A stretch of 64,000 nucleotides of DNA from Bretschneidera sinensis (lineage: Eukaryota; Streptophyta; Magnoliopsida; Brassicales; Akaniaceae). The notes below the pieces were generated by a model. It did no database searches. It was given only the letters and a program-made list of their open reading frames with translations, and had not been told where the DNA came from. Within the stretch, counting starts at the first letter, position 1, and each line of letters opens with the position of its first letter. Location: positions 112,635,036 through 112,699,035 of the forward strand of contig CM043699.1 of NCBI GenBank assembly GCA_023935145.1, given 5' to 3'. Below, piece after piece: positions 35,042-47,690 of this stretch. Both the position numbers and the translations under genes were made by a program.

Positions 35042-35520
35042 GTGTATATATATATATACACAAGCTCTCTGCTTAACTCTCGGTAGTCTCAAATGCGTCC
35101 TTCATCTGTCTTAAATCCCCCCCTAATCAGTCTGCATTGTCTCCACGTTTCATGATGCGTGCAAGACTTGCAGAGTTTCATTTAAAACTCTGCATTTTAT
35201 TTTTCTTTGCTTGGCAGCAGGTGCTGCCACCTGCTGCCTCCTTTGTTGACTTTGTATTGGTTTTTTTTTTTTAAATTATAAAATAATAATTTAATATATA
35301 TATATATATATATTTTTTCTTCTTTTCCTTCTTTTCTTTCTTTTGGGACCTGGATGTTCACGTCAATTTTTTTTACTATTCATACTTTACTATTCACTAT
35401 TCATTTTTTTTAAATTCATTTTATTCAATACTAATCCTTTGCATAAATATTCTATTTAAATTTCAAGACATATTTATTAAATTATTTCTTTACACTTATT
35501 TCGCAAACACGGGTATTACA

Positions 35521-35545
35521 ATTCTACCTTCCTCACAAAAATTTC
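35521..35545 (-). other. Polypurine tract of the gypsy element
   Basis: On the minus strand the bases just before the 3' LTR read GTGAGGAAGGTAGAAT, a purine-rich tract in the expected place. Confidence 0.75.
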
Positions 35546-36146
35546 GTCCTCAAAATTTCTTTACTTTACTCCAAAAACAGATATAAATAATACTTTTTCA
35601 TACTTGTCTCACGCTTTCACGTAATCTCTTTAACATCCTTATTCCGCCATAGAACTTAAACTGATGAAATTATTTTATTATACCAGATTTGATCTTTTGT
35701 CTAAAATCCTTTCTGTTACTTACACATAAACCCAATCTTTTTTTTTCTATAGTTTAGCTCGAAATATTATAATATTCATCATATAAACACTTTCTCAAAA
35801 ATAAACATGAAATATGCTATGCCACCGCTTCAATTCTGTAGGCAAACCCGCTATTCACAACAAGTTTAACTTCCTCAACCACCTCTCAGGGTCCCAAAAA
35901 CGTTAGATTCAGCTTTCCTTTACTGTTTAAATTTCAATACACCTTTCCAATGAGATATTTTTCAATACACCCAATCACCTACTTAAGACTCAAGAGGTCT
36001 ACTCTAAGCTGTTTTACGGTTCTCTCTAACAAATTTGATCATTTCTATTGTTAGCTCAAAAATAGATAGACCAGATATATTTTTCTATTCCATTTATTCC
36101 CAACATATAGGAGTTCTACACCTCCTATCATACAACGTCTCAATGG

Positions 36147-36480
36147 GTGTCGTCCCAATACAAATTTGATACTGATTATTATAAACAACTTCAATCAATG
36201 GCATGTAAGCATCTCGACTTACTAAGAAATTTATCACATTTGTCCTTAGCATATCTTCTAGTATATAAAAAAAAATCCGATATGAGCACGAAAATTATAT
36301 TAAATTGCCACTATGTACCCATGGCTTTCTGAAATCCTTTCCCAATATAGCATCTTTATTTGACACTATGACTAATGGTACTTCATACAACCTCACAATC
36401 TCAGCTACATCCCTCTTCCATCTTGACCATCAGAATTTTGGTCTCATTCCTGTGTACATCTTATTGTTACTTAGTTGCAT
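36147..36480 (-). pseudogene. Gypsy integrase core remnant
   Basis: Read on the minus strand, this stretch gives KRDVAEIVRLYEVPLVIVSN followed by KDA, the integrase core pattern around the second catalytic aspartate (usually VS-D-RD). Asn replaces one Asp. Stops interrupt it on both sides. Confidence 0.7.
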
Positions 36481-37447
36481 CGAATCTACATCATCATGTA
36501 CCTTTTTCATTATCCCCTCTCTTAACTTCACATTATTTGGAACACAATTTCCAAGTTCCAATACTAAAATACTCTCACTTCAATTTTAAACTCATATTAC
36601 TTTCTAATAAGCACTCAATGCTTAATCTTTTTCTATCTCTTTATCTCTACCTTGCATCTCTAAAACATTTAGTTATGGATGACTGTACAACCATATTTAT
36701 TAACCATGATCTTCTATCATTGATATTCAACTTCATTCTTATTTCTCTTAAATTTATCATTAATTTCATATAAGGACTCCTAATAGCAGTTAACTTTATT
36801 GTAGACTTTCTACTCAATGTATCAATTATCATCTTCGCATTTTCTAGATGATAGTGAATTGTACAATCATCATTACTAATCAACTTCATCTACCATCTCT
36901 GCCTCCAATTCAACTGCCTCTAGTTAGGTAAGTATGTCCAACTTTTATAACCCATGACTATCTCACAAGTGGCTCTATACAGACGATATCTCCAATATTT
37001 AAAGTAAACACTATAGCAGCCAACTCTAAGTCATGAGTAGAGAAATTTCTTATCATAAATCCTCAATTGCCTAGAAGTATAGCCCACAACTTTCCTATGT
37101 TATACATATCCCAATCATTGATGTGACGTATCACTATACGCCACAAATCCTTCATCACCAGAAGGAAACACCAATGTTGGAGTTGTAGTTAATTTCTCTT
37201 TTTAGGAATTGAAATTTTTTTCTTATACTTTCCTTACCATACAAATCTCACATTTTTCCTGGTCAGTCTATTCAACCGTATTACAATAATAAAAACAATA
37301 ATTCTGAAAGAATCTTCTATAATAATCAGCTAACTTAAGAAGATTCTAATCTCAATCATATTAGTTGGTCTCTCCCAACTTAACATTGCCTCTTCTTTTT
37401 ATAGATCATCTGTTATGCCATTCCCGACATTACATGTTCCAAGAAAG

Positions 37448-37789
37448 TTATTTCCTTCTGTCAACACTCACACTTAGAGAACTTATATCATACCATCTCT
37501 TTCTCCTCAAAGTCTCCCACACAATTTCTAAATGTTTTACTTGCTCTTCCGTAGTCTTAAAATATACCAAGATGTTATCGATGAACACAACCACAAGATT
37601 ATCAAGAAATGGTTCAAATACTTTATTCATCCAGTCCATGAATGTTTCTGGAATATTATTCAATCCAAATGTCATCACAAGAAACTTATGACCATAACAT
37701 GTCATAAAAACAATCTTAGGCATGACTTCCTTCTCTATCTTCAATTGGTGATAATATGATCTCAGATTTATCTTAGAAAACACTCTCAC
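37448..37789 (-). pseudogene. Gypsy reverse transcriptase remnant
   Basis: The frame contains VFSKINLRSYYHQLKI, GLNNIPETFMDWMNKVF and the catalytic block VVVFIDNILVY, where IDN replaces the usual IDD, so a catalytic aspartate is lost. Flanking frames are broken. Confidence 0.92.
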
Positions 37790-37799
37790 TCCTTACAAC

Positions 37800-39785
37800 T
37801 GCTCAAACAATTCATTTATCTTGGGTAAAATATATTTGTTCTTATTCCAACTATCTGTAGTTTATACATACTCCTATCATTCCATCTTTTTCTTTCAGGA
37901 ACAACACATGGGCTTTCCCAAATACATTAAGTCATATCAATTGTTTGTCCAAAAAATTTTAAAATGGTACATTCAATTCTCTCAAGTCAGCTGGCATCAT
38001 TCTGTAGGGTGTTATTAAATATATGTGATGATCCTGGTATCACATCAATAGAGGATTTAATCTCTCTACTGGGATGCAATCTAGGCAACTTATCAAGAAT
38101 TACATTAGAATATTCTTTCATCACTAAGATTTCTTCCTATTTTCCTTTTTGGAATTCATTATGTATGTCAAGTACTTCTCACAACCCTTCTTCGACTATC
38201 TTCTAGTGGTCAGAGCAAAATAAAATAGTTTGAGAGTGTTTTATGTTCTCTCTGAAGGTTACACTCCTCATGTCCACATCTTGAACACTATCTTCTTTTT
38301 GGAACAATCAATCATATTCAAAGAATATAAATCAACTTAAGATTTTCTATCGCTGATACGAATCACACAGCCTTGTAAACGTTTATGATTATCACTCTAT
38401 CTTTAGTGAAAATTTCAACAAAATATTTTTGCATCAAAGGACTAACACATACTTCAATAGACTTTATATGAATATTGGATACAAAAAAAAAAGGGTTACA
38501 TCAAGATCAACCAACATTGGCATGTCCATTTTCTCCACACATGAAGCACTTCAAATTTTGAAAATTTTGGGATAAATATCTTATATGAATATAAGTATAA
38601 TAAACTTTTATATCTCAATCATACATCAGATTGCCACTTCCACTTGGTGGCATACTTACTTGCTCTATCATGACTTCCAGTTCTCATAATCTGTCTCCCA
38701 AATCTAAGGGTCCCACCAATAGTATTCTGAGCTACAAAAGTAATAGATCATGTTTTCCTCTGACTCTGTACTTCAGTTCTCTGGGACAAGGAATGCCTCC
38801 TTTGGGTGGTCTCCCACCCTGCACATTTATACTGACACTACCTTCATAACTTCATGTCTAAGCCTCTTTAACCACTCTTTCTCTTTCCCTTAAACTCCAT
38901 CACATCTCTCTCGATCTGAAATAATATATCCACCAATCTGACATAATTCATATGCCTTATGGAAGATAATTTCGATCAAGCCTTAAAACATCGTTCATCT
39001 TTGAATCTCTTACACTTCTTCTCCTCTTGGTCTACCATTTTTGGTAATACCATTGACAAAACCGTAAATCTGCTATCATACCGAGCCACAGTCGCAAATA
39101 AATAATAGCTCTATCTTGTTGAGCTCTACAGATATAAGGAAAATATCTATCAAGAAAAACTTTCTTAATCCTATTTCAGGTTAAGGGTCTATCAATATTT
39201 GTACTTAGCTTGGGAAGAATATCCTTCTACCATTCACAAAATGTCTCTTTCGAACTTAAACGAAGTAAAGGCAATCATCCGTCGTAAAATACTAAATAAT
39301 GCCTCCACATATTTCTTCGAAACTTAAGCGTAAAAGGATTCATAGATTCTTTAAATAACAAAACATTTAGCTTAATTATACCTCCCTGCATCTTTTGCAT
39401 AAATCCATTTTTCCCCTTTTTAAGTGTCTACCATTACTGGATTAAAAACATTAGGCACTGCTCTAGTCTGTTGATGCTATAAATTATCCACTCGATCATC
39501 TGATACATTAGTTTTCTCAAAAGCATGAGTAAGAACTTATCTTAGCTTATCTCTTTCTACTAATATCAATTATATTATCAACACGTTCCCTTCTAGGAAC
39601 CACAGATTCAGACTTAACCTCGACTTATCAAAATATTGTGGGCCTACCATGCCCTCTCAAATCAGCAATTCTAACTCTAGCTCTAGCACGTCCACGTGTC
39701 ATCTTTAGACTGTTCATTATAATTTACTTTAATCTTCCACTTTCTTACTTTTTTATGCAGTCTACAGAATCATAAAAACTAATAC
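37800..39785 (-). other. Gypsy internal region upstream of RT (gag/protease position), unreadable
   Basis: By position this should hold gag and protease. No zinc knuckle or protease motif could be read through the many stops and shifts. Confidence 0.5.
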
Positions 39786-39798
39786 TCTGATATCAAAA
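39786..39798 (-). other. Primer-binding site of the gypsy element (initiator tRNA-Met)
   Basis: Directly inside the 5' LTR the minus strand reads TTTTGATATCAGAGT. This matches the initiator tRNA-Met site TGGTATCAGAGC with two changes. Confidence 0.8.
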
Positions 39799-39799
39799 T

Positions 39800-42298
39800 T
39801 GTAATGGCCCATCCCAGGTTGGCCACCCCGAAACGGTGTCATCACATTTTGAGAATCCCAGCACGACATATATATGCAACAATAAAAATCAATAACATCA
39901 CAAGAAAATTTTTACCTCAATCCGACCTTTAAGCATTCTATACAACGTAAAATGCATGAAGATTTACAAATAAATTTTTCATTTTATTTTCTCATTAGTC
40001 TGAGGATGATGACACGTACGTGGCTTACAGAAAGGGTTTCCTCTGAACCTCAACTCACCACATTATTTGTCAAGTCTGCTACCTGAAAATCATTGTACAA
40101 TGAGGGGTGAGCTTCACAAGCTCAGTGAATTAAATTTATTAAAAGTATTCCAAATTCTATAAATAGCCTTTTATTATTTAATCTTTTATTTTTCATATAA
40201 CCTGATGACAACTTTCTACTATCATTACACATGTCATAAGATTCATTCTCTATCAATATCTTCTTCTCAATCTTTGATCCACCTGAAAATCATCAATTAT
40301 TTCATAATTACCTCATAATGAGGTTCACACCATAAAATCCATCATTTAGATGGTTCTTATCATTTTCTACTTCTTGCTTACCATAATTGTCTCTCTTTGT
40401 GAGACCAAATCGTCTATAAACAATTTTCAAATAACATACCACACATTAGCATTTTAATAATACTATCATCATAACTGTCTTTTTCTGTGGGATTCGATCA
40501 TCTATAATTATATTCACGACAATACATCACATCTCAGCATTTCAATAATATTTTCATCATAATTGTCTCTTTTTATGAGACTCAACCACATCTTAGCATT
40601 TCAATAACCTCATCATCATAGCTGTCTCTTTTTATAAGACTCAGCCACATCTCAGCTTTTCAATAATACAGCAATAATTAAAACAAATGAAAATGCATGA
40701 ATGATTATAATGAGAACGTCTTCCCACCTATCGACAGGTTGTTATTATCTTAGACCGGCTGCCTTCCCTGTTCTTTCATTCTCATTTAGACCTGCTGTCT
40801 TCCCGATTTTTTACAGCTTATCCTGGCTATCACGGAATTTATTTTCAGGATATACCAGCTGTCATGGTTTTTCAATTAGACCGGCTGCCTTCCCGATTCT
40901 TTTATTTTTATTAGACTGGCTGCCTTCCCGGTTCTTTTCTTTCATTAGACCGACTGTCTTTTCGGTTCTTTTCTTTCTCATTTAATGTATATGTATATGA
41001 GCCATGATATGAAATATGTATATAAAAAGCAATATAAAAAACAACATATAAATTTAAAACACTTAAATTGACTATCCTGATTATTCTCAAAAATTCCTCT
41101 TATCCCGAATTACATCAAATAATCCATTAAAGCTTGTCAAGACTCACCCAAATTCCATCCCAAATCATATCAATTCATCCATCAAAATTTGTCAAGATCC
41201 ACTAAAATTCATCTCATCATAATTCGCATCAAAATCTCAATTATAGCTCATCAAGAATTTCACTTCTCACTTCTATTATTAAATCAACTCAATTTTTTAA
41301 TAATATTTCTTCTCACATAATAATTTTCTATGATTCCAACATCTATACCATATCTATTCACCCAACGATTTATCTACCACTCAATCATACTTTAATAATT
41401 AAATTTAATATTATTACCAAATAATTGATTTTTATTTAGACTACTTAAAGTAAATCCAACTCACCACGTAGCTCTTAAAGCTACCCGTAGATCACCTTTT
41501 TGCCTTTCCCGTTTCTCTTAGAAATTCCTTCAGTTATAGATCGTCAACACCTGATATCATATTTGTATAAATTTTCTAATTTATTCTTCAATTCGGTATA
41601 AACCACACACTTTGAAAATTTCCACTTTGACTTTTTGAGAATTTTATAAATGTCAGAAATTCAAAAATAAACACTATGATATTACCTTCTATTTCTCTAA
41701 TAGCTTTTTCTGATTTTCTATGCAATTCCGCAGAAAATTCCTTCAAATTTTTGCTCTTCCAGCATTTCTTTAAGTCCCCAAATATTTTGAGAAAGAAACG
41801 ATAAGTTGAAAAAAACTATGTGAAATCTGTTAAACATATTTCACATAGGTGTATATATATACACAAACTCTTTGCTTAACTCTCAGCAGCCTCAAATGCG
41901 TCCTCCGTCTGTCTTAAATCCCCTCTAATCAGTCTGCATTGTCTCCATGTTTTATGAGATGTGCAAGACTTGCAAAGTTTCATTTGAAACTCTGTATTTC
42001 ATTTTTCTTTACTTGGCAGCAGGTGCTGCCACCTGCTGCCTCCTTTGTTGACTTTGTATTGGTTTTTTTTATTTTTATAAAATAATAATTTATATATATA
42101 TTATTTTTTTTCTTCTTTTCCTTATTTTCTTTCTTGTGGGACTTTGATGTTCACGTCCATTTTTTTTACTATTCACTATTCATTTTTTTTAATTCATTTT
42201 ATTCAATACTAATTCTTTGCATAAATATTCTATTTAAATTTCAAGACATATTTATTAAATTATTTCTTTACACTTATTTCGCGAACACGGGTATCACG
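39800..42298 (-). repeat. 5' LTR of the gypsy element
   Basis: 2,499 bp; the promoter-bearing copy for minus-strand transcription. It carries the same internal landmarks: tandem array (40,752-40,980) and palindrome (about 41,817-41,849, with one mismatch). Confidence 0.95.
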
Positions 42299-42303
42299 AC
42301 ATG

Positions 42304-43040
42304 CTCTGATTCTAACCCACTAAATATTACCAATGGTTTAATTCATCTATAGACCAACATATACATACACTTGAACCAATATATCAATATCTTAACATCA
42401 AGTCATTTTACAAAACCCATTTAATTTTAATTTACTTCTAACCACAAGTGGACAACAATTTAATTTGTAAAATCACTCACCAAGGCAACTTTTATCCAAA
42501 AAATAGCAACTTCGGGAGTATTGTAGACAAATTATGCTTAACTCCCCAAAATTTTAAAATCTTCTAGAAATCAAAAGTTTCGAATTTAATAGTATATTCA
42601 TGCTGAAAAATCAACTATATATCCTTTTTTTCTAAATTAATTCCAAAACCAACATATTTACAAGTAAATCCTAAATACTAAAGCCTAAGACAAGATTGGT
42701 GTTTGCGTTACACTGATGTGTATGTTCAGTAAGAACAATATTCCTCCAAAATAAATAGATCAACTCCAGCTATACACTATAATCATTTACCACATCCAAA
42801 TAAGACCGTGTTCAAATCAAATCAAGCCAAAACATTTTCTATTTTTCATGGATGATAATTTTTTAGTAAAACTAAATTATATAAGCTGAAATTATACAAG
42901 GAACAATTCTAAGAATTTCGGCCAACTGAAGATATTATATACCTAAATCGTCTCAAATCTTGTTGGAGTTACGGTGGCCGTCAGAAAATGCTCGGAAGGC
43001 ATCAGCACAATTGCAGTTCAGCCCAGATTTATACTCTGTT
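42304..43040. repeat. Inverted-repeat arm B, right part (after the gypsy insertion)
   Basis: Reverse complement of about 29,561-30,290. Together with 32,525-32,992 it forms one arm interrupted by the gypsy element. Confidence 0.8.
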
Positions 43041-43069
43041 TACTGAATTACTTGAAATTTGACCCAACT

Positions 43070-43071
<2 letters not shown>

Positions 43072-43112
<41 letters not shown>
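43072..43112. repeat. (AT)n microsatellite
   Basis: About 40 bp of alternating AT lies between arm B and the pararetroviral remnant. Confidence 0.9.
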
Positions 43113-43114
<2 letters not shown>

Positions 43115-43451
43115 GTATGAAATACTTATGAATGGAGGAATAAAGATTATACTCAAATTGGAATTTATACTGCTAGTGGTTCGAAACTATAAGTATAATA
43201 TAAAATTTCAAAAGCTTATGTATGTAATAATGGATATTGTTTTAAGACATATTTCATTTTAATTAAAAATGTTAAACAATAAATTATACTTGGAACACCA
43301 TTTTTAACACAAAATTATCCATTTGTTATTGATCAAAAAGGAATTCATACTTCAATAATGGGTCAAACTCAATAGACACAAGAAAGTTAAATTTGCCTTA
43401 AATAATACTATATTTAAACGAATTAATCTAATTCAAAATAAGAAAGAATAT

Positions 43452-44700
43452 ATGACATTCTTACAACAAGAAATTATTTATAAAAAGATTGAAGAACAAG
43501 TCCAGACTCGTGAAATTCAAGAAAGATATGATAGTTTTTTCAAACATTTCAAAAAGAAGTTTGTTATGATATTCCGAATGCTTTTTAATGAAAGAAATAT
43601 TCCAATAAAAGCACGACTTATTCAAATGAATGAAGAATTATTACAATATTGCCAAAAAAAATATGAAACTCTTTTAGAGAAAAAAATAATTAAGTCAAGC
43701 AAGTCTCGTTGGACTTGTGATACTTTTTATGTTCAAAAGCTAGCAGAACTTGAACGAGGAGTTCCAAGACTTGTTATCAATTATAAACCCTTAAATAAAG
43801 TCATTTTACGGATTAGATACCTTATTCCAAATAAGAAAGATCAACTTAATATATTTTATGAAGCTACTATATTCTCAAAATTTGATATGAAATATGAATT
43901 TTGACAAATACAAGTAGCAAAACAAGATAGATACAAAATAACATTCATAGTTCCATTTGGACATTATAAATAAAATCTGATGCCTAGTCTCAAGAATGCT
44001 CCATATGAATTTCAAAATAAAATGAATTATATTTTCAATATTTATATAAAATTTGCTATAGTTTATATTGATGATGTTTTAATATTCTCAAAATCTATAT
44101 ATCAACATTTTAAACATTTACAAATATTTTTACATGTTATTAAACAAAATGGTTTAGTTATTTTCTCCTCCAAAACGAAGTTTTTTCAAACAAAATAAGA
44201 TTTATTGGTCATGATATTTATCAGAGCGTTATCAAACTAATTGCTAGAGTTATTGAGCTTGCTGAAATAATTTAAGATGAAATCAAAGGAAAATCTCAAC
44301 TTCAAATATTTATGGGATGTCTCAATTATGTTTCAGAATTTTGCCCCTAATTAAGATAACTTTCTGAACCTTTGTACAAACGATTAAGAAAAAACCTTCT
44401 TCATGGTTAGAATAACATATTTCTATAATCAAGATCCTTAAATCAAAAATCAAGTAGCTTCCATGTATGGGCATTCCTCATCCTCGTGCATTCATGATAG
44501 TAAAAACAGATGTATTAGAAAGTTTATGGTGGCATACTCTAACATCGTAGACATGATAATTCTCAAGAACAAATGGTTAGGTTTCATTTATGATTTTGGC
44601 TAGGACCACAAAAAAATTACTCTACCATAAAAAAAAATATCAATAGTTTTATGCATACCAAAATTTCAAGATGATTTATATAATAAAGATTTTATTGAAA
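43452..44700 (+). pseudogene. Caulimovirid reverse transcriptase/RNase H remnant
   Basis: Family signatures seen are RLVINYKPLNKV, the block before the first catalytic Asp (IFSKFDMK), and the catalytic IVYIDDVLIFSKS (near 44,060-44,100). The RT-RNase H connection appears near 44,310-44,345. In-frame stops occur at 43,902-43,904 and 43,971-43,973, a one-codon deletion is seen near 43,985, and another stop is at 44,196-44,198. Downstream frames are further shifted. Not functional. Confidence 0.88.
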
Positions 44701-44895
44701 TAGATTACAAAGCAAAAAAAAAAGTTTAACAAATGGATGTTCAAAACTTGGTTTCAAAACAAATATTTGCTAGAAGGTAAGTTATTTTAAGTGTTTTTTA
44801 TTTTGACGTTGAATTTATTAAAAAAGAGTCAAATTCTCCTTTTAATTTCCTCACTTAAGAATTTTTGTAGGGAAAAAACAAGATAGGTAAAAGAA

Positions 44896-45273
44896 ATGAA
44901 GGATGGGTCTCCTTTTAGGCCTTTTATTAGACCATCATTCTCACCATCACCCTCAAAACCTCCTTCTCTATCTCAGAGAGAAATACCTCAAAGTCACATG
45001 GACTATGTCATGAATATTTCTCAAACATCTTCTCCAAGAAATACTCAAAATATCCCACCAAGAACTACTTCCTATCCAAATAGATTCAAATCCCTAGAAG
45101 AATTTTCAGCTCTCTCAAGCTTTCTCAAGCTCTATGCCTAATTATTATCAAACAATACAAATTCAACCTAGAAATTCCAGCTACAAGTACAACCCTATAC
45201 TCCAATAAACCTTTTGAAAGTCATTGTATAGTAAAGCTATATAACAAAGGTATGCAAATCAAAAATCTCTTTG

Positions 45274-45306
<33 letters not shown>

Positions 45307-45894
45307 AGTGCTCAAACAATCCATAGTATTGCTAATAATGTGTTTCTTGCAGATTTTTATTTTATGCTAGAAGAAATCTCAAAAACTCAAGCATTCTATG
45401 AGCTAATACTTGTAGATATTAAATACATAGAAATCAAACACACACTAGACCAAAAGAATCCCTCAAAAATAGCCTTATCAAAATGTAAAATCCTAAAAGT
45501 TCTTAGCCCTTCAAACTTACCTAATCCATATGAAATAAAGCGATTTCATGTCCCCTATGTTCCTCAATCCTACCTATACCATGATTATAGAATGGCTTGT
45601 ATAATATGTTTTATATTAAACCATTTGAACACTCATGCTTTATTCATTTTGACAAAATATGTCCTAAAGATTTTTCATTATGGTTTCTTGAATGGTGGAT
45701 TTATTTGGGTCACTCTGAAAAAAAAAATTTATCCCATCTGCAAATATGTTTTTTTCCTTTTCAAAGCTCAATCCAATGCAGATGAGGAATATGGTAAGAA
45801 GTTGTTGTATGTGGTAACAATTTTAGTTCCATGGATTTTATACTGGATTATGAGATCATTTTTATGTTATATGAAGGATATCCATGGGTCTTGA
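44896..45894 (+). pseudogene. Pararetroviral downstream ORF remnant
   Basis: Two frames remain: 44,896-45,141, rich in Ser/Pro, and 45,271-45,894, which starts in a poly-C tract. A frame change near 45,597 moves the rest (YNMFYIKPF.., WFLEWW) into the overlapping frame 45,597-45,785. The Trp/Phe-rich pattern is seen in proteins encoded after RT in integrated caulimovirids; I could not identify its function. Confidence 0.55.
45276..45304. repeat. 29-bp poly-C tract
   Basis: An uninterrupted run of 29 C at the start of the 45,271-45,894 frame; its length in the assembly may be unreliable. Confidence 0.9.
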
Positions 45895-46434
45895 TGAGGA
45901 TATTCAAAATCAAATGGTGGTAAAAATTTAAAACCCAACAAGCATGTTCTCAAGTAGTTAATGATTTTTTTTTTAAAACGCTCAATATTGTAGATATAAT
46001 GAAGCAGAAGCTTCATCCCCATCTCCAGGAATTCTATCCAAGAAATAAAAAATTATTGGAATAATTATCTCACATCTCAGATGAAAATAAAGATAGTGTT
46101 ATATCAACTGTTCACCCTGATGATATTTTTGGTAGACAATGTTTTCAAAATCCTTTTGAGTTGTAGAGGGATCCCTCCTATCAATAATAGTTCGTAGCAG
46201 AATTACTCAAGAAACAAAGCATATACCTCGTCAAATAAGTGTTGTCTTCATCGGTTATTTTCAAAAAGAAAGACGCTCCTTAATAAAAAAAACATTCTTA
46301 TTTTGGAAATGAGATTTTCCATCAGTCACACAAGGTAGTGGCATTATTCAAAAAGTGCAACATTAATTTACACATCAAGATTCCTTCAAAACTATGTGGA
46401 TTTCAAACCCTTTGAAGTCCAACTTTTTATTGTC

Positions 46435-46443
46435 TATAAATAT
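46435..46443 (+). promoter_or_regulatory. TATA box of the pararetroviral promoter (copy 1)
   Basis: TATAAATAT in the intergenic region about 300 bp before the primer site, as expected for the pregenomic RNA promoter; the same box is kept in copy 2. Confidence 0.65.
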
Positions 46444-46742
46444 GGGGGATATCAAGCTTAGAAGACAAAGTGAATTTTAGTGGGAAACTTGAAGAGAATT
46501 CTCGTACTCTCTAAAATTTACTTATAAACACTTGTGTTCAAAAAGCTTTGTATCAAGTTTCTAGTTTAATCAATAAGAGATATATTTCATTATTTCATGT
46601 TATTTAAATTATTAATTCTCATATATCTTGCATTACATCATCCAATTTTCTTCTATCACTTTATTTATCATCATATTATATACATTGTTCCATACTTCTA
46701 TTCCAGATCTATTTTATTTAATTTCTTCTGATACTTACCTTT

Positions 46743-46755
46743 TGGTATCAGAACC
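46743..46755 (+). other. Pararetroviral primer-binding site (initiator tRNA-Met)
   Basis: TGGTATCAGAACC, one change from the caulimovirid consensus TGGTATCAGAGCC. Confidence 0.8.
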
Positions 46756-46880
46756 ACTCTTAGTGTCAATCTAATTTTACTTTCATTTAAAATTAGAATT
46801 AATTCAAAAAAAATTAATATTTTAATTCTCCCATTTACCTTTTTTGATTTAACATTGATCATACAGGGTATTTCATTAGT

Positions 46881-47690
46881 CAAGTAGTTAATGAATGTTT
46901 CTTTCAAAATGCTCAATATTGTAGATATAATGAAGCAGAAGCTTCATCCCCATCTCCAGGAATTCTGTCCAAGAAATAAAAAATTATTGGAATAATTATC
47001 TCACATCTCAGATGAAAATGAAGATAGTGTTACATCAACTGTTCACCCTGACAATATTTTTGGTAGACAATGTTTTCAAAATCCTTTTGAGTTGTAGAGG
47101 GATCCCTCGTATTAATAATTGTTCGTAGCAGAATTATTCAAGAGACATAGCATATACGTCGTCAAATAAATATTGTCTTCATCGGTTATTTTCAAAAAGA
47201 AATACGCTCCTTAATAAAAAAAAAACATTTTTATTTTGGAAATGAGATTTTCTATCAGTCACACAAGGTAGTGGCATTATTCAAAAAGTACAACATCAAT
47301 GTACACATCAAGATTCCTTCAAAACTATGTGGATTTCAAACCCTTATAAGTCTAACTTTTCATTGTCTATAAATATGGAAGACTTCAAGCTTAGAAGACA
47401 AAGTGAATTTTAGTGGGAAACTTGAAGAGAATTCTCGTACTCTCTAAAATTTACTTGTAAACAATTGTGCTCAAAAAGCTTTGTATCAAGTTTCTAGTTT
47501 AATCAATAAGAGATATATTTCATCATTTCATCTTATTTAAATTATTAATTCTCATACATCTTGCATTACATCATCCAGTTTTCTTCAATCACTTTATTTA
47601 TTATTATATTATATACATTGATCCATACTTCTATTCCAGATCTATTTTATTTAATTTCTTCTGATCCTTACATTTTGGTATTAAAACCAT
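46881..47690 (+). repeat. Pararetroviral intergenic region, copy 2
   Basis: Second direct copy, with TATAAATA at 47,368-47,375. Its primer site is degraded (TGGTATTAAAACC). It is followed at once by the SINE-like sequence. Confidence 0.9.

Larger units (their letters stand above)
32993..35520 (-). repeat. 3' LTR of the gypsy element
   Basis: 2,528 bp; it pairs with 39,800-42,298 along its whole length. It contains a hairpin-rich tandem array (33,945-34,170), a 33-bp palindrome (35,009-35,041) and TA-rich stretches. Confidence 0.95.
32993..42298 (-). mobile_element. Complete Ty3/gypsy LTR retrotransposon, minus strand, 9.3 kb, decayed
   Basis: Two direct LTRs of about 2.5 kb begin TGTAA and end TTACA (right copy CACG). 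The 5-bp target duplication ACATG lies at 32,988-32,992 and 42,299-42,303. Reading on the minus strand, the order is 5' LTR (right), PBS, a region expected to hold gag, RT, integrase, PPT, 3' LTR. RT before integrase is the gypsy order. The internal 4.3 kb is full of stops. By eye the LTRs differ at about 18 of the first 365 bases (about 5%), mostly transitions, so the insertion is not recent. Confidence 0.95.
45951..46760 (+). repeat. Pararetroviral intergenic region, copy 1
   Basis: A direct repeat of about 810 bp, starting CAAGTAGTTAATGA and ending at the primer-binding site. Copy 2 is at 46,881-47,690. The copies differ by scattered substitutions and small indels. Confidence 0.9.
43260..47690 (+). 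mobile_element. Endogenous pararetrovirus (Caulimoviridae) remnant
   Basis: An old integrated copy of a plant pararetrovirus. In order it holds the linker region before RT, RT/RNase H, a further ORF remnant, then an intergenic region that is present twice. All frames are broken. The RT resembles caulimovirids (petuvirus/florendovirus-like integrated forms) more than LTR elements, the region lacks LTRs, and it has an initiator-tRNA primer site in an intergenic leader. Genus cannot be settled by eye. Confidence 0.82.

Noticed and set aside
43260..47690. Pararetroviral region as a functional viral genome
   Set aside because: Stops, shifts and missing upstream genes; it is a partial fossil.
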